Positions 44,424-53,027 of a stretch of DNA of 64,000 bases are shown here, piece after piece. Position 1 is the first letter of the stretch, and each line of letters begins with the position of its first letter. A model generated the notes under the pieces. That model ran no database searches, was not told the origin of the DNA, and saw nothing but the letters and a program-made list of their open reading frames with translations. The position numbers were made by a program, and so were the translations under genes. Source of the stretch: Calothrix anomala FACHB-343 (GTDB taxonomy: Bacteria; Cyanobacteriota; Cyanobacteriia; Cyanobacteriales; Nostocaceae); NCBI RefSeq assembly GCF_014696435.1, contig NZ_JACJQG010000005.1, positions 124,001 to 188,000 of the forward strand, written 5' to 3'.

Positions 44424-45655
44424 TACACCATCTTCTCACCTTCGATATCTAAGGCGCGGCAAATGCCAAATACTGAGGTGTAACCGTGTAAAAAGGTGCT
44501 ACCAGCTACAGGGCCGATTTCGCCGTTACAGAAAAAACCGCCGACGGGGATATCTTTGATGTAGCGCCTAAATAGTTCAGAATCAAAATTGGGTTTGCCG
44601 TAGAGTCCTTCACCACGCCCAACACAGGAAAACATTAAAGCAGCTGCGGCTGCAACTTCATCAGCTTGGCTGTCTTGATATTGTTGCAAGAGAACTTCTA
44701 AATCTTCTGCGGAGGCTTCAGCATCGCGGAGGTGAAATTGCAAACGTTGTCCGGGACGGACGCGATCGCCAATTGCGATCGCACCTGCTGTAGGATCTAC
44801 ACCCAAAATTCCGCGAATTAAAAAGTCTCCCTGTTGTAAAGATGGTTTAAATCCATCCATTGCTACCCCAACAAACAAAGAATGTTGGGCTAAAATTCGC
44901 TCTTTTTCGCTGAGATTGGCAATTAATTCCCGTAATAACACTAACGGTACTTGCTCATCCAATTCTAAGATAATATTGCGTTCGGCTTTAGTCACCTGCA
45001 TTGGCTCGCCAATTGGTCGGCATCCTTGAGCCACAATGGTTTCTAAGACAATATTGCCACTCAAAGCCAATCCGACAGTACCTTCGCGATAGAGGCGATC
45101 GTTACAAAATAGCGCCATCCGCCCACTCATCCCCCCGGCGCTAGCTTGTCCGCCTATTGTTACCGAGCCGGGATAAGCAAAATCTAGCCCCTGCAATAAA
45201 TCATTAATTCCCGAAGCAAAGGAACCGCACAGCAAAATAAACTGGGGCGTTGGTGATGGTGGTACGCCAATCAAATCAATCCAAGCATCTGGTGAACTAT
45301 CCAAATCCGGTAATTCATCCGCTAGTATGTGAAAAACTTTGACATCCACCCCTGGTAGATGAGCCAAAGTCAGACTTAAAGCTGCTTCTGCTTCTAGTTC
45401 TTGAGTTTGTCCCTGAGTTGTAGTGCCGATTACACCGCCACCACTACAGCCAATTAGTACCGGGACAGAAAGTTTCTCAGCCAGCAAAGGTAAGAGGCGG
45501 GAATACTCGCTAGCAAATGCAGAGGAAATGAATACCAGCCCTAAATCTGGAGGTGCTGTTAACGATGACACAGCCCGTTCTACCACATCTGTAATAGCTG
45601 CTTCTAAAGAAGGACGGGTTGACAGGGCATTTGTCCATTGCATTCGATCTGCCAT
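44423..45655 (-). CDS. FIST N- and C-domain protein
   Basis: A 410-residue protein made of a FIST_N domain (about 25-220; LGLVFISSAFASEYSRLLPL, VLIGCSGGGVIGTTTQGQTQ) and a FIST_C domain (about 225-395; VPVGGFFCNGEIGPVAG). FIST domains are thought to bind small ligands such as amino acids in signalling proteins. Here there is no fused kinase, cyclase or methyl-accepting domain, so it would act as a free sensor or binding protein. The ATG start is at 45655. Confidence 0.85.
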   Translation of the reverse strand: MADRMQWTNALSTRPSLEAAITDVVERAVSSLTAPPDLGLVFISSAFASEYSRLLPLLAEKLSVPVLIGCSGGGVIGTTTQGQTQELEAEAALSLTLAHLPGVDVKVFHILADELPDLDSSPDAWIDLIGVPPSPTPQFILLCGSFASGINDLLQGLDFAYPGSVTIGGQASAGGMSGRMALFCNDRLYREGTVGLALSGNIVLETIVAQGCRPIGEPMQVTKAERNIILELDEQVPLVLLRELIANLSEKERILAQHSLFVGVAMDGFKPSLQQGDFLIRGILGVDPTAGAIAIGDRVRPGQRLQFHLRDAEASAEDLEVLLQQYQDSQADEVAAAAALMFSCVGRGEGLYGKPNFDSELFRRYIKDIPVGGFFCNGEIGPVAGSTFLHGYTSVFGICRALDIEGEKMV

Positions 45656-45785
45656 GAGTTTTAGGCTTCTTTCTTTGGTTGGGCTGTTTTGCGTGACTTT
45701 TGCTCCTGGGGAGAATTTGCTGTGATATCAGGAGCTAGGGTTTTGATTCCCTACTAGATGCATTAAATATATTGTATGATTATAC

Positions 45786-45809
45786 TTTTGTAGTACCGAC
45801 TCTACAAAA
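45786..45809. promoter_or_regulatory. Inverted repeat in the FIST-cp12 intergenic region
   Basis: TTTTGTAG (45786-45793) and CTACAAAA (45802-45809), 8-base loop. It lies between the divergent FIST and cp12 genes and may be an operator for either. The rest of the 334-base gap shows nothing distinct. Confidence 0.35.
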
Positions 45810-45989
45810 TCTTCAAAGATAAATATAAATTTAGTACTTATGCGATCGTTTATTGTATTAGTTATAGTTCATCCGACTCAAACACTAACTTAACAGCTAA
45901 GTGGTTAGAATGGTGAACGATACAACTAAAAACCGCCATTTTTAGATTTTTCTATACTGGTATTAACACCACACAACGAAACTAAATCT

Positions 45990-46211
45990 ATGAGCGACAT
46001 CCAAGAACAAATCCAAGTAGAAGTTGAACAAGCACGTGCTGTCTGTGACATCTCAGGTAGCAACTCTGCTGAATGTGCTGCGGCTTGGGATGCAGTTGAA
46101 GAACTGCAAGCTGAAGCCTCTCATCAGCGCCAAAATAAGCAGAAAAATTCCTTAGAAAAATACTGTGATGACAATCCAGAAGCTGCAGAATGCCGTGTTT
46201 ACGATGACTGA
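45990..46211 (+). CDS. cp12: CP12, Calvin-cycle regulatory protein
   Basis: A 73-residue redox switch that ties phosphoribulokinase and glyceraldehyde-3-phosphate dehydrogenase into an inactive complex in the dark. Both Cys pairs are present: N-terminal RAVCDISGSNSAECAAAWDA, and C-terminal EKYCDDNPEAAECRVYDD. The AWDAVEELQAEASHQR helix is the phosphoribulokinase contact. Length and sequence are typical of full cyanobacterial CP12. It is monocistronic. Confidence 0.95.
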   Translation: MSDIQEQIQVEVEQARAVCDISGSNSAECAAAWDAVEELQAEASHQRQNKQKNSLEKYCDDNPEAAECRVYDD

Positions 46212-46890
46212 AAATTAAGTTGGTAAACTGGCTTTTTGTCATTTTGGTCTAATAGACAAGCAACCAGGATTCGCTTTACTGATATTTTGCACCTTGATGT
46301 AACTCCTATTGGCATGTTTGTTCAACTTATCTTAAGATTTGCTGATTAAGTAGGAACAATCATCAATAGCTTTAAGGTTGTTAGAGGTAATATTTTAGAG
46401 GCTTAAATTTTCCCCAAACCTCTCTCCTCGTCAACATTAGAGCTTGTAGGAAGTCAATCTCACATCTATCTCTAGAGCAGTTTTTATAACTCATCTGGAG
46501 ATTATGATGATTTAGTGCAAAATAAAAGTTACGAAAGATTGAGTTGCTTGTTTTTTTGCAACTTGTTATAAAGATTAAGCCCAATAATTGATCCCACACT
46601 GTCCCTATGAGTCAGATGTGGGGTTTATTGTTGAAATAGCTAAATAGTTGGTTTTATGTAAACTGTTAGCTATCATGTAACAGCTGTTAGCTAAATAATA
46701 GCTGTGACTACTCCCTATTAGGAAGTACAAAAAAATACATAATCCAAATCATCCTATATTTAAGTGAGTAGGGTGTGCCAAGCAGTTGTATTATTTTCTG
46801 ACACCCTACAAATTGGGTATTGTTTCTATGTAGATCCTTGAGGGTAGTTGTTTTTAGTTTCATTAGTTAATTTATAGTTTAGGAAAAACT
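46212..46890. other. Intergenic region with two inverted repeats
   Basis: CCCACA (46594) pairs with TGTGGG (46618), and GTAGGGTGT (46768-46776) pairs with ACACCCTAC (46801-46809). The second lies 80 bases before the 46891 gene. No gene was seen in the 680 bases. Confidence 0.45.
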
Positions 46891-47487
46891 ATGGAAAATG
46901 ATGTTTGGTTTCGCCAATTTGTTTGGATTGATTACAGACTGGCGGTAATATTTATGGTGATTATTCCCCTGATTCTGCTAATTTGGGCTTTTGTGCAACA
47001 AGCTGATGGTATACAACGCTTATTAACGATTTATTGGCGAGTATCTAGTTTATTGGCAATTACTATTTACTTAATGATTGGTGGGTTTGGAGTCAGTTTT
47101 CTCTCTGGTTTGCTAGGGCGTATCTTGATCCCAATTTCTTTATGGTTCTGGGTAGATCTCAATGATGAAATTGAGTATCAAGCAAACGGGGCGTTAAAAT
47201 TAGTTTTTACTTCTTGGCGATGGGCGATGACTATTTATGGAATTTTAGGAACTATAGCCTTTATTCCTTTTGTTGGTTGCGCTTTTTCTGCTGGAACTCT
47301 CAAAACTTCCTATTGCCAAGTTTGGTTAGAAGCCCCATTATTATTTAAAGAATATTTTCATGCCAATAGTAAACCTGCATTTCTCGGTTTTCTGGGCATC
47401 ACATCCTTAATTATTTACGTGCTTTATCTGAGCTACTTCGTCTTAATTAAGCTAGGTAAACAGGGACGTTCCGCTACCCAACAGTAA
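46891..47487 (+). CDS. Conserved cyanobacterial multi-pass membrane protein (DUF3177-like)
   Basis: A 198-residue integral membrane protein with about five helices (17-36, 48-66, 68-88, 110-132, 163-185) and few charged residues apart from short loops. The sequence has the character of the cyanobacterial DUF3177 family, assigned from memory. Function unknown; no catalytic motif. ATG start, monocistronic. Confidence 0.6.
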   Translation: MENDVWFRQFVWIDYRLAVIFMVIIPLILLIWAFVQQADGIQRLLTIYWRVSSLLAITIYLMIGGFGVSFLSGLLGRILIPISLWFWVDLNDEIEYQANGALKLVFTSWRWAMTIYGILGTIAFIPFVGCAFSAGTLKTSYCQVWLEAPLLFKEYFHANSKPAFLGFLGITSLIIYVLYLSYFVLIKLGKQGRSATQQ

Positions 47488-47570
47488 TTGTCACTGCAAT
47501 CAACTTCAAAATACTTTAAGGTAGCCCCTCATGGGAAAAATCCCACAACCAAACATGAAAATCTCTCTTT

Positions 47571-47733
47571 CCTAGCCCCTAGCCCCTAGGGCGTGTTTTC
47601 AAACTACAAAAGTAGGTTGCTTAAGGTGAAAGCAACACAACGAAGCGACGTAAATGTTGGGTTTCGTTCCTCAACCCAACCTACATTGAAGTATAATTTA
47701 GGGTTTGAAAACAGTCCCTAGTCCCTAGCCCCT
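47571..47733. repeat. MITE-like element with GGGCGTGTTTTCAAAC termini (copy C)
   Basis: Left GGGCGTGTTTTCAAAC (47589-47604), right TTTGAAAACAGTCCCTAG (47704-47721), both flanked by CCCCTAG runs. The interior (47612-47684) is itself an inverted repeat ending in GTAGGTTG / CAACCTAC. It lies right beside the TnpB element end. Confidence 0.6.
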
Positions 47734-47772
47734 ATTTTCAAGTTAGTCTACAACATTCTGTATCGAGCAAAA

Positions 47773-47950
47773 TTGACATCCTCCCACCGCTAACCTGACG
47801 GTGTAGCGGGGGATTCCTAAGACTCACGACTTAGGTTTCTGTTTCTTTCCCTTCGGGTTCGCTGGTTGCTCTACTTGGGGAAACCCGAAGACCGCACCAG
47901 ACTCACCATTACTGGATTTTCGCAACTGCCCAAGAGACTTATGCCCATCA
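47773..47950 (-). ncRNA. Probable omega RNA (reRNA) overlapping the tnpB 3' end
   Basis: TnpB guide RNAs come from the 3' end of tnpB and the element right end. Here the minus strand has a hairpin spanning the tnpB stop (CCTAAG 47816-47821 / CTTAGG 47830-47835), then a second stem (CCGCTA / TAGCGG, 47787-47809), then GGAGGATGTCAA at the edge. The guide would be the next bases downstream, about 47753-47772. The 5' end is arbitrary. Confidence 0.45.
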
Positions 47951-49113
47951 GGTCTTATGTTCGCTCCACAGACTGTACGGGAGCCGCTACAACGGGGGGA
48001 ACCCCCGCAACGCGCTCCCTTAACGGTGTGTCCCACCGCCAAAATATTCCGGCTGGCGTTGATATCCCTGTCATGGTGCATTCCGCAGTTGGGACAGTCC
48101 CACTCCCTGACATTCAACGGCAGTTTATCAAGAATATGCCCGCAGTTACCGCAGCGTTTAGAACTGGGAAACCATCGGTCAATTTTTACCAAGTTTCGAC
48201 CGTACCAAAGAGCTTTGTATTCCAGTTGCCTCACCAACTCCGACCATGCAGCATCACTAATAGCACGGGCAAGTTTGGGGTTCTTAACCATATTCTTAAC
48301 TGCCAAATCTTCAACTGCTATCGTTTGGTTTTCACGAATCAGTCGAGTTGTCAGTTTATGCAGATGGTCTTTTCTGGAGTCAGAAATTTTAGCTTGAATA
48401 CGAGCAACTTTGAGTCTTGCTTTATCTCGGTTGCGAGAGGACTTTTGTTTACGGCTCAAAGACTTTTGCGCTTTCCTCAACTTTTGATAGTGCTTGTCAA
48501 ACGCTTTGGGATTAGCAATCTTTTCACCCGTACTCAGGGTAACAAGGCTGCTAATGCCAACATCCAGTCCCACAGCACTATCGACTGGTTGCAAAGTTTC
48601 CTCAGTTGGATCGTTGATTCGCAAACTAACAAACCAACGTCCAGAAGGCTCAAGTCTAACTGTGATGGTACTAGGTTCACATCCCTTTGGAAGTTGCCTA
48701 GACCATTTAATTGGCAATGGTTCAGAACACTTAGCCAAGTAGACTTGTCCATCCTTCCATCGGAAAGCAGACTTGGTAAACTCTGCACTACCTCCACTAC
48801 GTTTTTTCTTGAAGTTGGGGTATCTTGCCCTACCTGCAAAGAAATTAGTGAAAGCAGTTTGCAGATGCCTCAAACCTTGTTGCAGTGGTACACAACTAAC
48901 CTCATTCAAAAATTCCAGTTCTTCAAGTTTTTTCCACTGCGTCAACATAGCAGAAGTTTGAACGTAATCAACCTTCTGTTGTCTCTCATACCAAGCCTCA
49001 GTTCTCGCTGCCAATGCTCGGTTAAAAACCAACCGCACACAACCAATTGTCCGGCGCAATATCTGTTCTTGCTCGGCAGTTGGATACACTCTGTAACGGT
49101 AGGCTTTTTCCAC
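47824..49113 (-). CDS. tnpB: TnpB, RNA-guided nuclease of an IS200/IS605 element
   Basis: A 429-residue TnpB/OrfB protein, an ancestor-type relative of Cas12. The N-terminal helix-turn-helix and wedge (YRVYPTAEQEQILRRTIGCV) are intact. RuvC residues are present: Asp in AVGLDVGISSLVTL, Glu in IAVEDLAVKNM, and the last Asp in HHDRDINASRNIL. The zinc finger is CGNCG...CPNCG. The C-terminus after about 365 is a basic, low-complexity tail (ending KGKKQKPKS). No stop or frameshift was seen, so the protein is likely functional. A long reading frame on the opposite strand here is a shadow. Confidence 0.93.
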   Translation of the reverse strand: MEKAYRYRVYPTAEQEQILRRTIGCVRLVFNRALAARTEAWYERQQKVDYVQTSAMLTQWKKLEELEFLNEVSCVPLQQGLRHLQTAFTNFFAGRARYPNFKKKRSGGSAEFTKSAFRWKDGQVYLAKCSEPLPIKWSRQLPKGCEPSTITVRLEPSGRWFVSLRINDPTEETLQPVDSAVGLDVGISSLVTLSTGEKIANPKAFDKHYQKLRKAQKSLSRKQKSSRNRDKARLKVARIQAKISDSRKDHLHKLTTRLIRENQTIAVEDLAVKNMVKNPKLARAISDAAWSELVRQLEYKALWYGRNLVKIDRWFPSSKRCGNCGHILDKLPLNVREWDCPNCGMHHDRDINASRNILAVGHTVKGARCGGSPRCSGSRTVCGANIRPDGHKSLGQLRKSSNGESGAVFGFPQVEQPANPKGKKQKPKS

Positions 49114-49315
49114 GCCTCACATTTTATCATTAAATCTGTAAATCTGTGAAATACGCACAGCCCGCTATGCACCAAAGTTTAATTCCTCACTCGTCGCTCA
49201 CCCCGTCGTCTGTCGTTCGCACTCCACAACTCGACTTCATTGTGAAGCTTCTCGCTCGTCCCCATTCCTCTCACCGCCAAACTGCGTTGTGGCGGGAGTC
49301 TCCTGGGGGTGTTAG
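49114..49315. other. TnpB element left region
   Basis: A pyrimidine-rich stretch (CTCACTCGTCGCTCACCCCG and similar) with an imperfect GAAGCTTC-centred repeat and a CCGCCA/TGGCGG hairpin. It abuts the start of the 49316 gene, so the element seems to have inserted in that gene's promoter region. Confidence 0.45.
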
Positions 49316-49612
49316 ATGAATTCCATTGGCAAGCGGCTGGAACAATATACTAATAAACGCCCCCAAGAAGTCTTAGTTGTACAGGTGGAAGTTGACAATG
49401 AAGAAGATACAATTGCTATCTTTAAGGGTTTTTCTAGTTCCTTAATGCGCCCAACCGCATTTGATCCAGATGTACCAGTGTTGCCAGATGGAGCGAAAAT
49501 TATCAGTATCGATCGCGTCGCCACACCTTACAATCCACAAGCACCTCGTTATATTCAACAAGGAATATTATGGGAAGAAATGGAAGCTCTATTATTAAAA
49601 GTAGGTGTTTAA
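49316..49612 (+). CDS. Conserved hypothetical protein
   Basis: A 98-residue soluble protein of unknown function, well formed and without low complexity (RPQEVLVVQVEVDNEEDTIA, FKGFSSSLMRPTAFDPDVPV, RYIQQGILWEEMEALLLKVG). The alternation of strands suggests a small beta-rich domain. It is 69 bases upstream of cbiD in the same direction and probably co-transcribed with it. The TnpB element ends just upstream, so expression may now depend on promoters inside that sequence. Confidence 0.65.
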   Translation: MNSIGKRLEQYTNKRPQEVLVVQVEVDNEEDTIAIFKGFSSSLMRPTAFDPDVPVLPDGAKIISIDRVATPYNPQAPRYIQQGILWEEMEALLLKVGV

Positions 49613-49631
49613 GGGGACAAGGGACAAATGA

Positions 49632-49662
49632 CAATTGTACAGACGCGATTAATCGCGTCTCT
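49632..49662. repeat. GTACAGACGCGATTAATCGC palindrome
   Basis: A copy of the dispersed palindrome in the short gap between the 49316 gene and cbiD, next to TGACAAA heptamers that also supply the cbiD start codon context. Confidence 0.85.
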
Positions 49663-49681
49663 AACCACTGACTACTGACAA

Positions 49682-50803
49682 ATGACAATTTCCGGTTCTG
49701 GATACACTCTTCCCGTTTTTGCTTGTGCTTCTGCGATCGCAGCTTTACATTGGTTACGTCATCATCAACCGTTAACAGTAGTTACCGTAGATTTAATTAC
49801 ACCAGCCGAAGTTGCGGAGATCCCCATTGAACAGGTAGCTGGCTTATCTGAAAATATGGCTTTGGCAATTACCCGCAGCGATCCGGGGGACAATCTTGAC
49901 TTGACGAAAAATACACCGATTTGGGCGATGGTGGAATGGGCTGAGGGTGAAGGCGAAGCAGTAATTATTAAAGGTGGCGAGGGGATTGGTAAGCAAGAAA
50001 ATGGTGCGGGAAAAGCAGCGATTTACGGTTATGCGCAAAGATTATTGCAAGAGCACTTAAGCCGACTTTTAGCACCAGGGGAAAGAATTACAGTCACAAT
50101 TATTTTACCGGCTGGGCGATCGCTCGCACTGCGCACTTCTAATGCGGCTTTTGGTGTGGTGGAAGGGCTTTCATTATTGGGAACTTCGGGAATTTCCCAA
50201 CCTTTAAGTACACCAGAACAACTCGCAACTTTTCGCGCTGATTTACAACAAAAAGCCAGTCAATTTGACAGCTTGGTATTTTGTATTGGCGAGAATGGTT
50301 TAGATTTAGCCAGAAAAATTGGTATTAATCCCCAACAGTTAGTCAAAACTGCTAATTGGTTAGGGCCAATGTTAGTAGAAGCGGATATTCTGGGCGTTAA
50401 AGAACTCTTATTATTTGGCTATCATGGCAAACTCATGAAATTAGCCGGGGGGATTTTTCATACCCATCATCACCTAGCTGATGGTAGGCGCGAAATTCTC
50501 GCTACTTACTGTAGTTTAGCGGGATTAAAACAATCAGAGATCCAAGTTATCTTTGATAGTCCCACGGCTGAAGCTGCATTAACATACCTGAGATCCCTAG
50601 ATGCAAATACAAGCAGTGATTGGGTGAATCAAGTTTATACTGCGATCGCCGAAGCAATTGACTCTCGCGTGCAAGAATATATCCGCAATCATAGCCAAAA
50701 TGGTATGTCTAGCCTAGTGTGTGGTTCGGTAATGTTTGACCGCGATCGCAAAATTATCGTGAAGAGTAAAACTGCTTGTATGTTATCCGGAAAATTATGT
50801 TAA
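49682..50803 (+). CDS. cbiD: Cobalt-precorrin-5B (C1)-methyltransferase CbiD
   Basis: A 373-residue enzyme of anaerobic-type cobalamin synthesis. Family signatures: SGYTLPVFACASAIAALHWL at the N-terminus, ALAITRSDPGDNLDLTKN, GGEGIGKQENGAGKAAI and the late ELLLFGYHGKLMKLAGGIFH, THHHLADGRREI. It supplies a methylation step of the corrin ring. The ATG at 49682 sits inside an AAATGACAA heptamer context but the encoded start fits the family. guaA follows after 224 bases. Confidence 0.93.
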   Translation: MTISGSGYTLPVFACASAIAALHWLRHHQPLTVVTVDLITPAEVAEIPIEQVAGLSENMALAITRSDPGDNLDLTKNTPIWAMVEWAEGEGEAVIIKGGEGIGKQENGAGKAAIYGYAQRLLQEHLSRLLAPGERITVTIILPAGRSLALRTSNAAFGVVEGLSLLGTSGISQPLSTPEQLATFRADLQQKASQFDSLVFCIGENGLDLARKIGINPQQLVKTANWLGPMLVEADILGVKELLLFGYHGKLMKLAGGIFHTHHHLADGRREILATYCSLAGLKQSEIQVIFDSPTAEAALTYLRSLDANTSSDWVNQVYTAIAEAIDSRVQEYIRNHSQNGMSSLVCGSVMFDRDRKIIVKSKTACMLSGKLC

Positions 50804-50941
50804 CTTAATATGAATAATCATAAATAATCCCAATAAATAAGTTTTTCGGTAGCAACTCTAGGGTAATTTTGTCTTTTTAATACCAGGTCAAATTGCTAGG
50901 CCAAACTGACGCACTGATTAAGCGCGTTTAGGGGATTTATT

Positions 50942-50974
50942 TACCATTATTCAGCCCTCTGCCCAATAATGGTA
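50942..50974 (+). promoter_or_regulatory. 10-bp inverted repeat in the guaA leader
   Basis: TACCATTATT (50942-50951) and AATAATGGTA (50965-50974), perfect, 13-base loop rich in C. It ends 53 bases before the guaA start. It may be an operator or an RNA hairpin affecting guaA. Confidence 0.45.
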
Positions 50975-51027
50975 TCAACTTGAACCACAGAGCAATTATC
51001 TAGTCTAACACACACTCTCTTGCCATC

Positions 51028-52650
51028 ATGAATACAGCGGTGACTCTACTAACTGAACAATTACCCCAAGTAAATGAGCATTGGGGACAGCTTAATCGCC
51101 AAATAATTGTGATCCTTGACTTCGGTTCTCAGTATTCTGAGCTAATTGCCCGTCGCATCCGCGAGACGCAAGTATACTCTGAAGTCCTGTCCTATCGTAC
51201 GACAGCTGAGCATTTACGGCAACTTAATCCCAAAGGAATTATCCTGTCTGGTGGCCCGAGTTCAGTTTATGCAGAGTACGCTCCCCATTGTGACCCAGAA
51301 ATTTGGAATTTGGGGATTCCCATTTTGGGTGTGTGCTATGGAATGCAACTGATGGTAAATCAGCTAGGTGGGGAAGTAGCAAAGGCGGATCGGGGCGAGT
51401 ATGGTAAAGCTTCACTATATATAGACGATCCCACAGATTTGCTAACGAATGTCGAAGATGGCACGACGATGTGGATGAGTCACGGAGACTCTGTAATGAA
51501 GATGCCACAAGGATTTGAACTGCTGGCCCATACAGAAAATACTCCTTGCGCCGCGATCGCCGATCATGAGAGAAAACTCTATGGCGTGCAATTCCATCCA
51601 GAAGTAGTCCATTCTGTCGGCGGTTTGGCTTTAATCCGCAATTTCGTTTACCATATCTGCGACTGCGAACCCACCTGGACAACAGCAGCTTTTGTGGAAG
51701 AATCTGTACGGGAAATTCGCGCCAGAGTTGGCGATAAGCGCGTATTATTAGCCCTATCTGGGGGAGTTGACTCTTCTACCTTGGCGTTTTTACTTCATAA
51801 AGCCATTGGCGATCAGCTAACTTGCGTGTTTATTGACCAAGGCTTTATGCGGAAGTATGAGCCAGAAAGATTAGTTAAGCTATTCCAAGAGCAATTTCAT
51901 ATTCCTGTAGAGTATGTGAATGCTCGCGATCGCTTTTTGAATATCATGGTTGGTGTTACCGATCCTGAAGAAAAGCGTCGCCGCATCGGTCATGAATTCA
52001 TTCGCGTCTTTGAAGAAACATCCAAGCAACTCGGTCACTTTGACTATTTAGCTCAAGGTACCTTATATCCAGATGTGATTGAATCAGCCGATACCAACGT
52101 CGATCCCCAAACTGGGGAACGAGTGGCGGTGAAAATTAAGAGTCATCACAACGTTGGCGGATTGCCCAAAGACTTGAGATTTAAACTAGTAGAACCACTG
52201 CGGAAATTATTTAAAGATGAAGTCCGCAAAGTAGGGCGTTCGATTGGTTTACCAGAAGAAATTGTGCAACGCCAACCTTTCCCCGGCCCTGGTTTAGCGA
52301 TTCGCATTCTCGGTGAAGTGACTGCGGAAAGGTTGAACATTCTCCGGGATGCGGATTTAATTGTCCGTCAAGAAATTAACCAACGCGGTTTGTATCATGA
52401 TGTGTGGCAAGCATTCGCTGTATTGCTACCCATTCGTAGCGTCGGCGTCATGGGCGATAAACGTACCTATGCTTACCCCATCGTATTGCGGATTGTCACC
52501 AGCGAAGATGGGATGACTGCCGATTGGGCGCGTATTCCTTACGATGTGTTGGAAGTAATTTCTAACCGGATTGTTAATGAAGTTAAAGGTGTGAATCGGG
52601 TGGTTTACGATATCACCTCCAAGCCACCTGGAACCATCGAATGGGAATAA
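51028..52650 (+). CDS. guaA: GMP synthase (glutamine-hydrolysing)
   Basis: A 540-residue enzyme converting XMP to GMP with glutamine and ATP. The amidotransferase domain (about 25-215) has the catalytic Cys in [10 protein letters not shown] and His/Glu in [10 protein letters not shown]. The ATP-pyrophosphatase domain has the PP-loop [15 protein letters not shown]. The dimerisation domain ends KPPGTIEWE, as expected. Full length, ATG start. A strong terminator follows. Confidence 0.97.
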   Translation: MNTAVTLLTEQLPQVNEHWGQLNRQIIVILDFGSQYSELIARRIRETQVYSEVLSYRTTAEHLRQLNPKGIILSGGPSSVYAEYAPHCDPEIWNLGIPILGVCYGMQLMVNQLGGEVAKADRGEYGKASLYIDDPTDLLTNVEDGTTMWMSHGDSVMKMPQGFELLAHTENTPCAAIADHERKLYGVQFHPEVVHSVGGLALIRNFVYHICDCEPTWTTAAFVEESVREIRARVGDKRVLLALSGGVDSSTLAFLLHKAIGDQLTCVFIDQGFMRKYEPERLVKLFQEQFHIPVEYVNARDRFLNIMVGVTDPEEKRRRIGHEFIRVFEETSKQLGHFDYLAQGTLYPDVIESADTNVDPQTGERVAVKIKSHHNVGGLPKDLRFKLVEPLRKLFKDEVRKVGRSIGLPEEIVQRQPFPGPGLAIRILGEVTAERLNILRDADLIVRQEINQRGLYHDVWQAFAVLLPIRSVGVMGDKRTYAYPIVLRIVTSEDGMTADWARIPYDVLEVISNRIVNEVKGVNRVVYDITSKPPGTIEWE

Positions 52651-52668
52651 CTAGTACCGCTAGGCGGA

Positions 52669-52699
52669 AGTCAAAAGTCAAAAGTCAAAAGTCAAAAGA
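52669..52699. repeat. (AAAAGTC)n heptamer tract
   Basis: Four AAAAGTC units about 20 bases after guaA. Confidence 0.85.
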
Positions 52700-52765
52700 C
52701 TTATATTCCTGGCTTTTGCGCCATATGGAATAGTATGTTTACCCATGTGAATTTTATTTAATTGA

Positions 52766-52794
52766 GGGACAAAGCAATGCTTTGTCCCTTTTTT
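52766..52794 (+). terminator. guaA rho-independent terminator
   Basis: The perfect 11-bp stem GGGACAAAGCA / TGCTTTGTCCC (52766-52788) is followed by six T, 115 bases past the guaA stop. Confidence 0.8.
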
Positions 52795-52812
52795 GCGGGG
52801 AAATCCATGCAA

Positions 52813-53027
52813 GGGCGGGGAAACCCATAGGTGTCAACTTAAAGCTCAAAACCTTTATATATCTCGTTTCCAGCCTCCGGCTGGAAATGCGTATTGCGAG
52901 GCTCTGCCTCGTCTTCTGATCAATTGAGGCGGCAGCCCACAGATCATCGCTCCCACGCAGAGCATGGGAGCCAGTTAGGATAAGGGTTTTGCGTTAAGTT
53001 GACACCAATGGGGGAAACCCCGCCCCT
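52813..53027. repeat. MITE-like element, TIR with TGTCAACTTAACGCAAAACC (copy 2)
   Basis: The left arm contains AACCCATAGGTGTCAACTTA, the right arm the inverse of CCATTGGTGTCAACTTAACG. Inside are hairpins TTTCCAGCC...GGCTGGAAA (about 52867-52887), CGAGGCTCTGCCTCG and GCTCCCACGC...GCATGGGAGC. It is non-coding. Copy 1 is at 18303-18525. Confidence 0.65.

Larger units (their letters stand above)
47773..49300 (-). mobile_element. IS200/IS605-family element, tnpB only
   Basis: A single tnpB is flanked by a structured right end (47773-47835) and a left region with a CCGCCA/TGGCGG hairpin (49274-49295). The right end reads GGTGGGAGGATGTCAA on the minus strand, a sequence I associate with cyanobacterial members of this group. 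No tnpA is present, so movement would need a transposase in trans. The exact left boundary is not fixed. Confidence 0.5.

Noticed and set aside
47866-49149. 427-codon open frame opposite tnpB
   Set aside because: It is the antisense shadow of tnpB, which has all family motifs. The plus-strand product has no recognisable domain.
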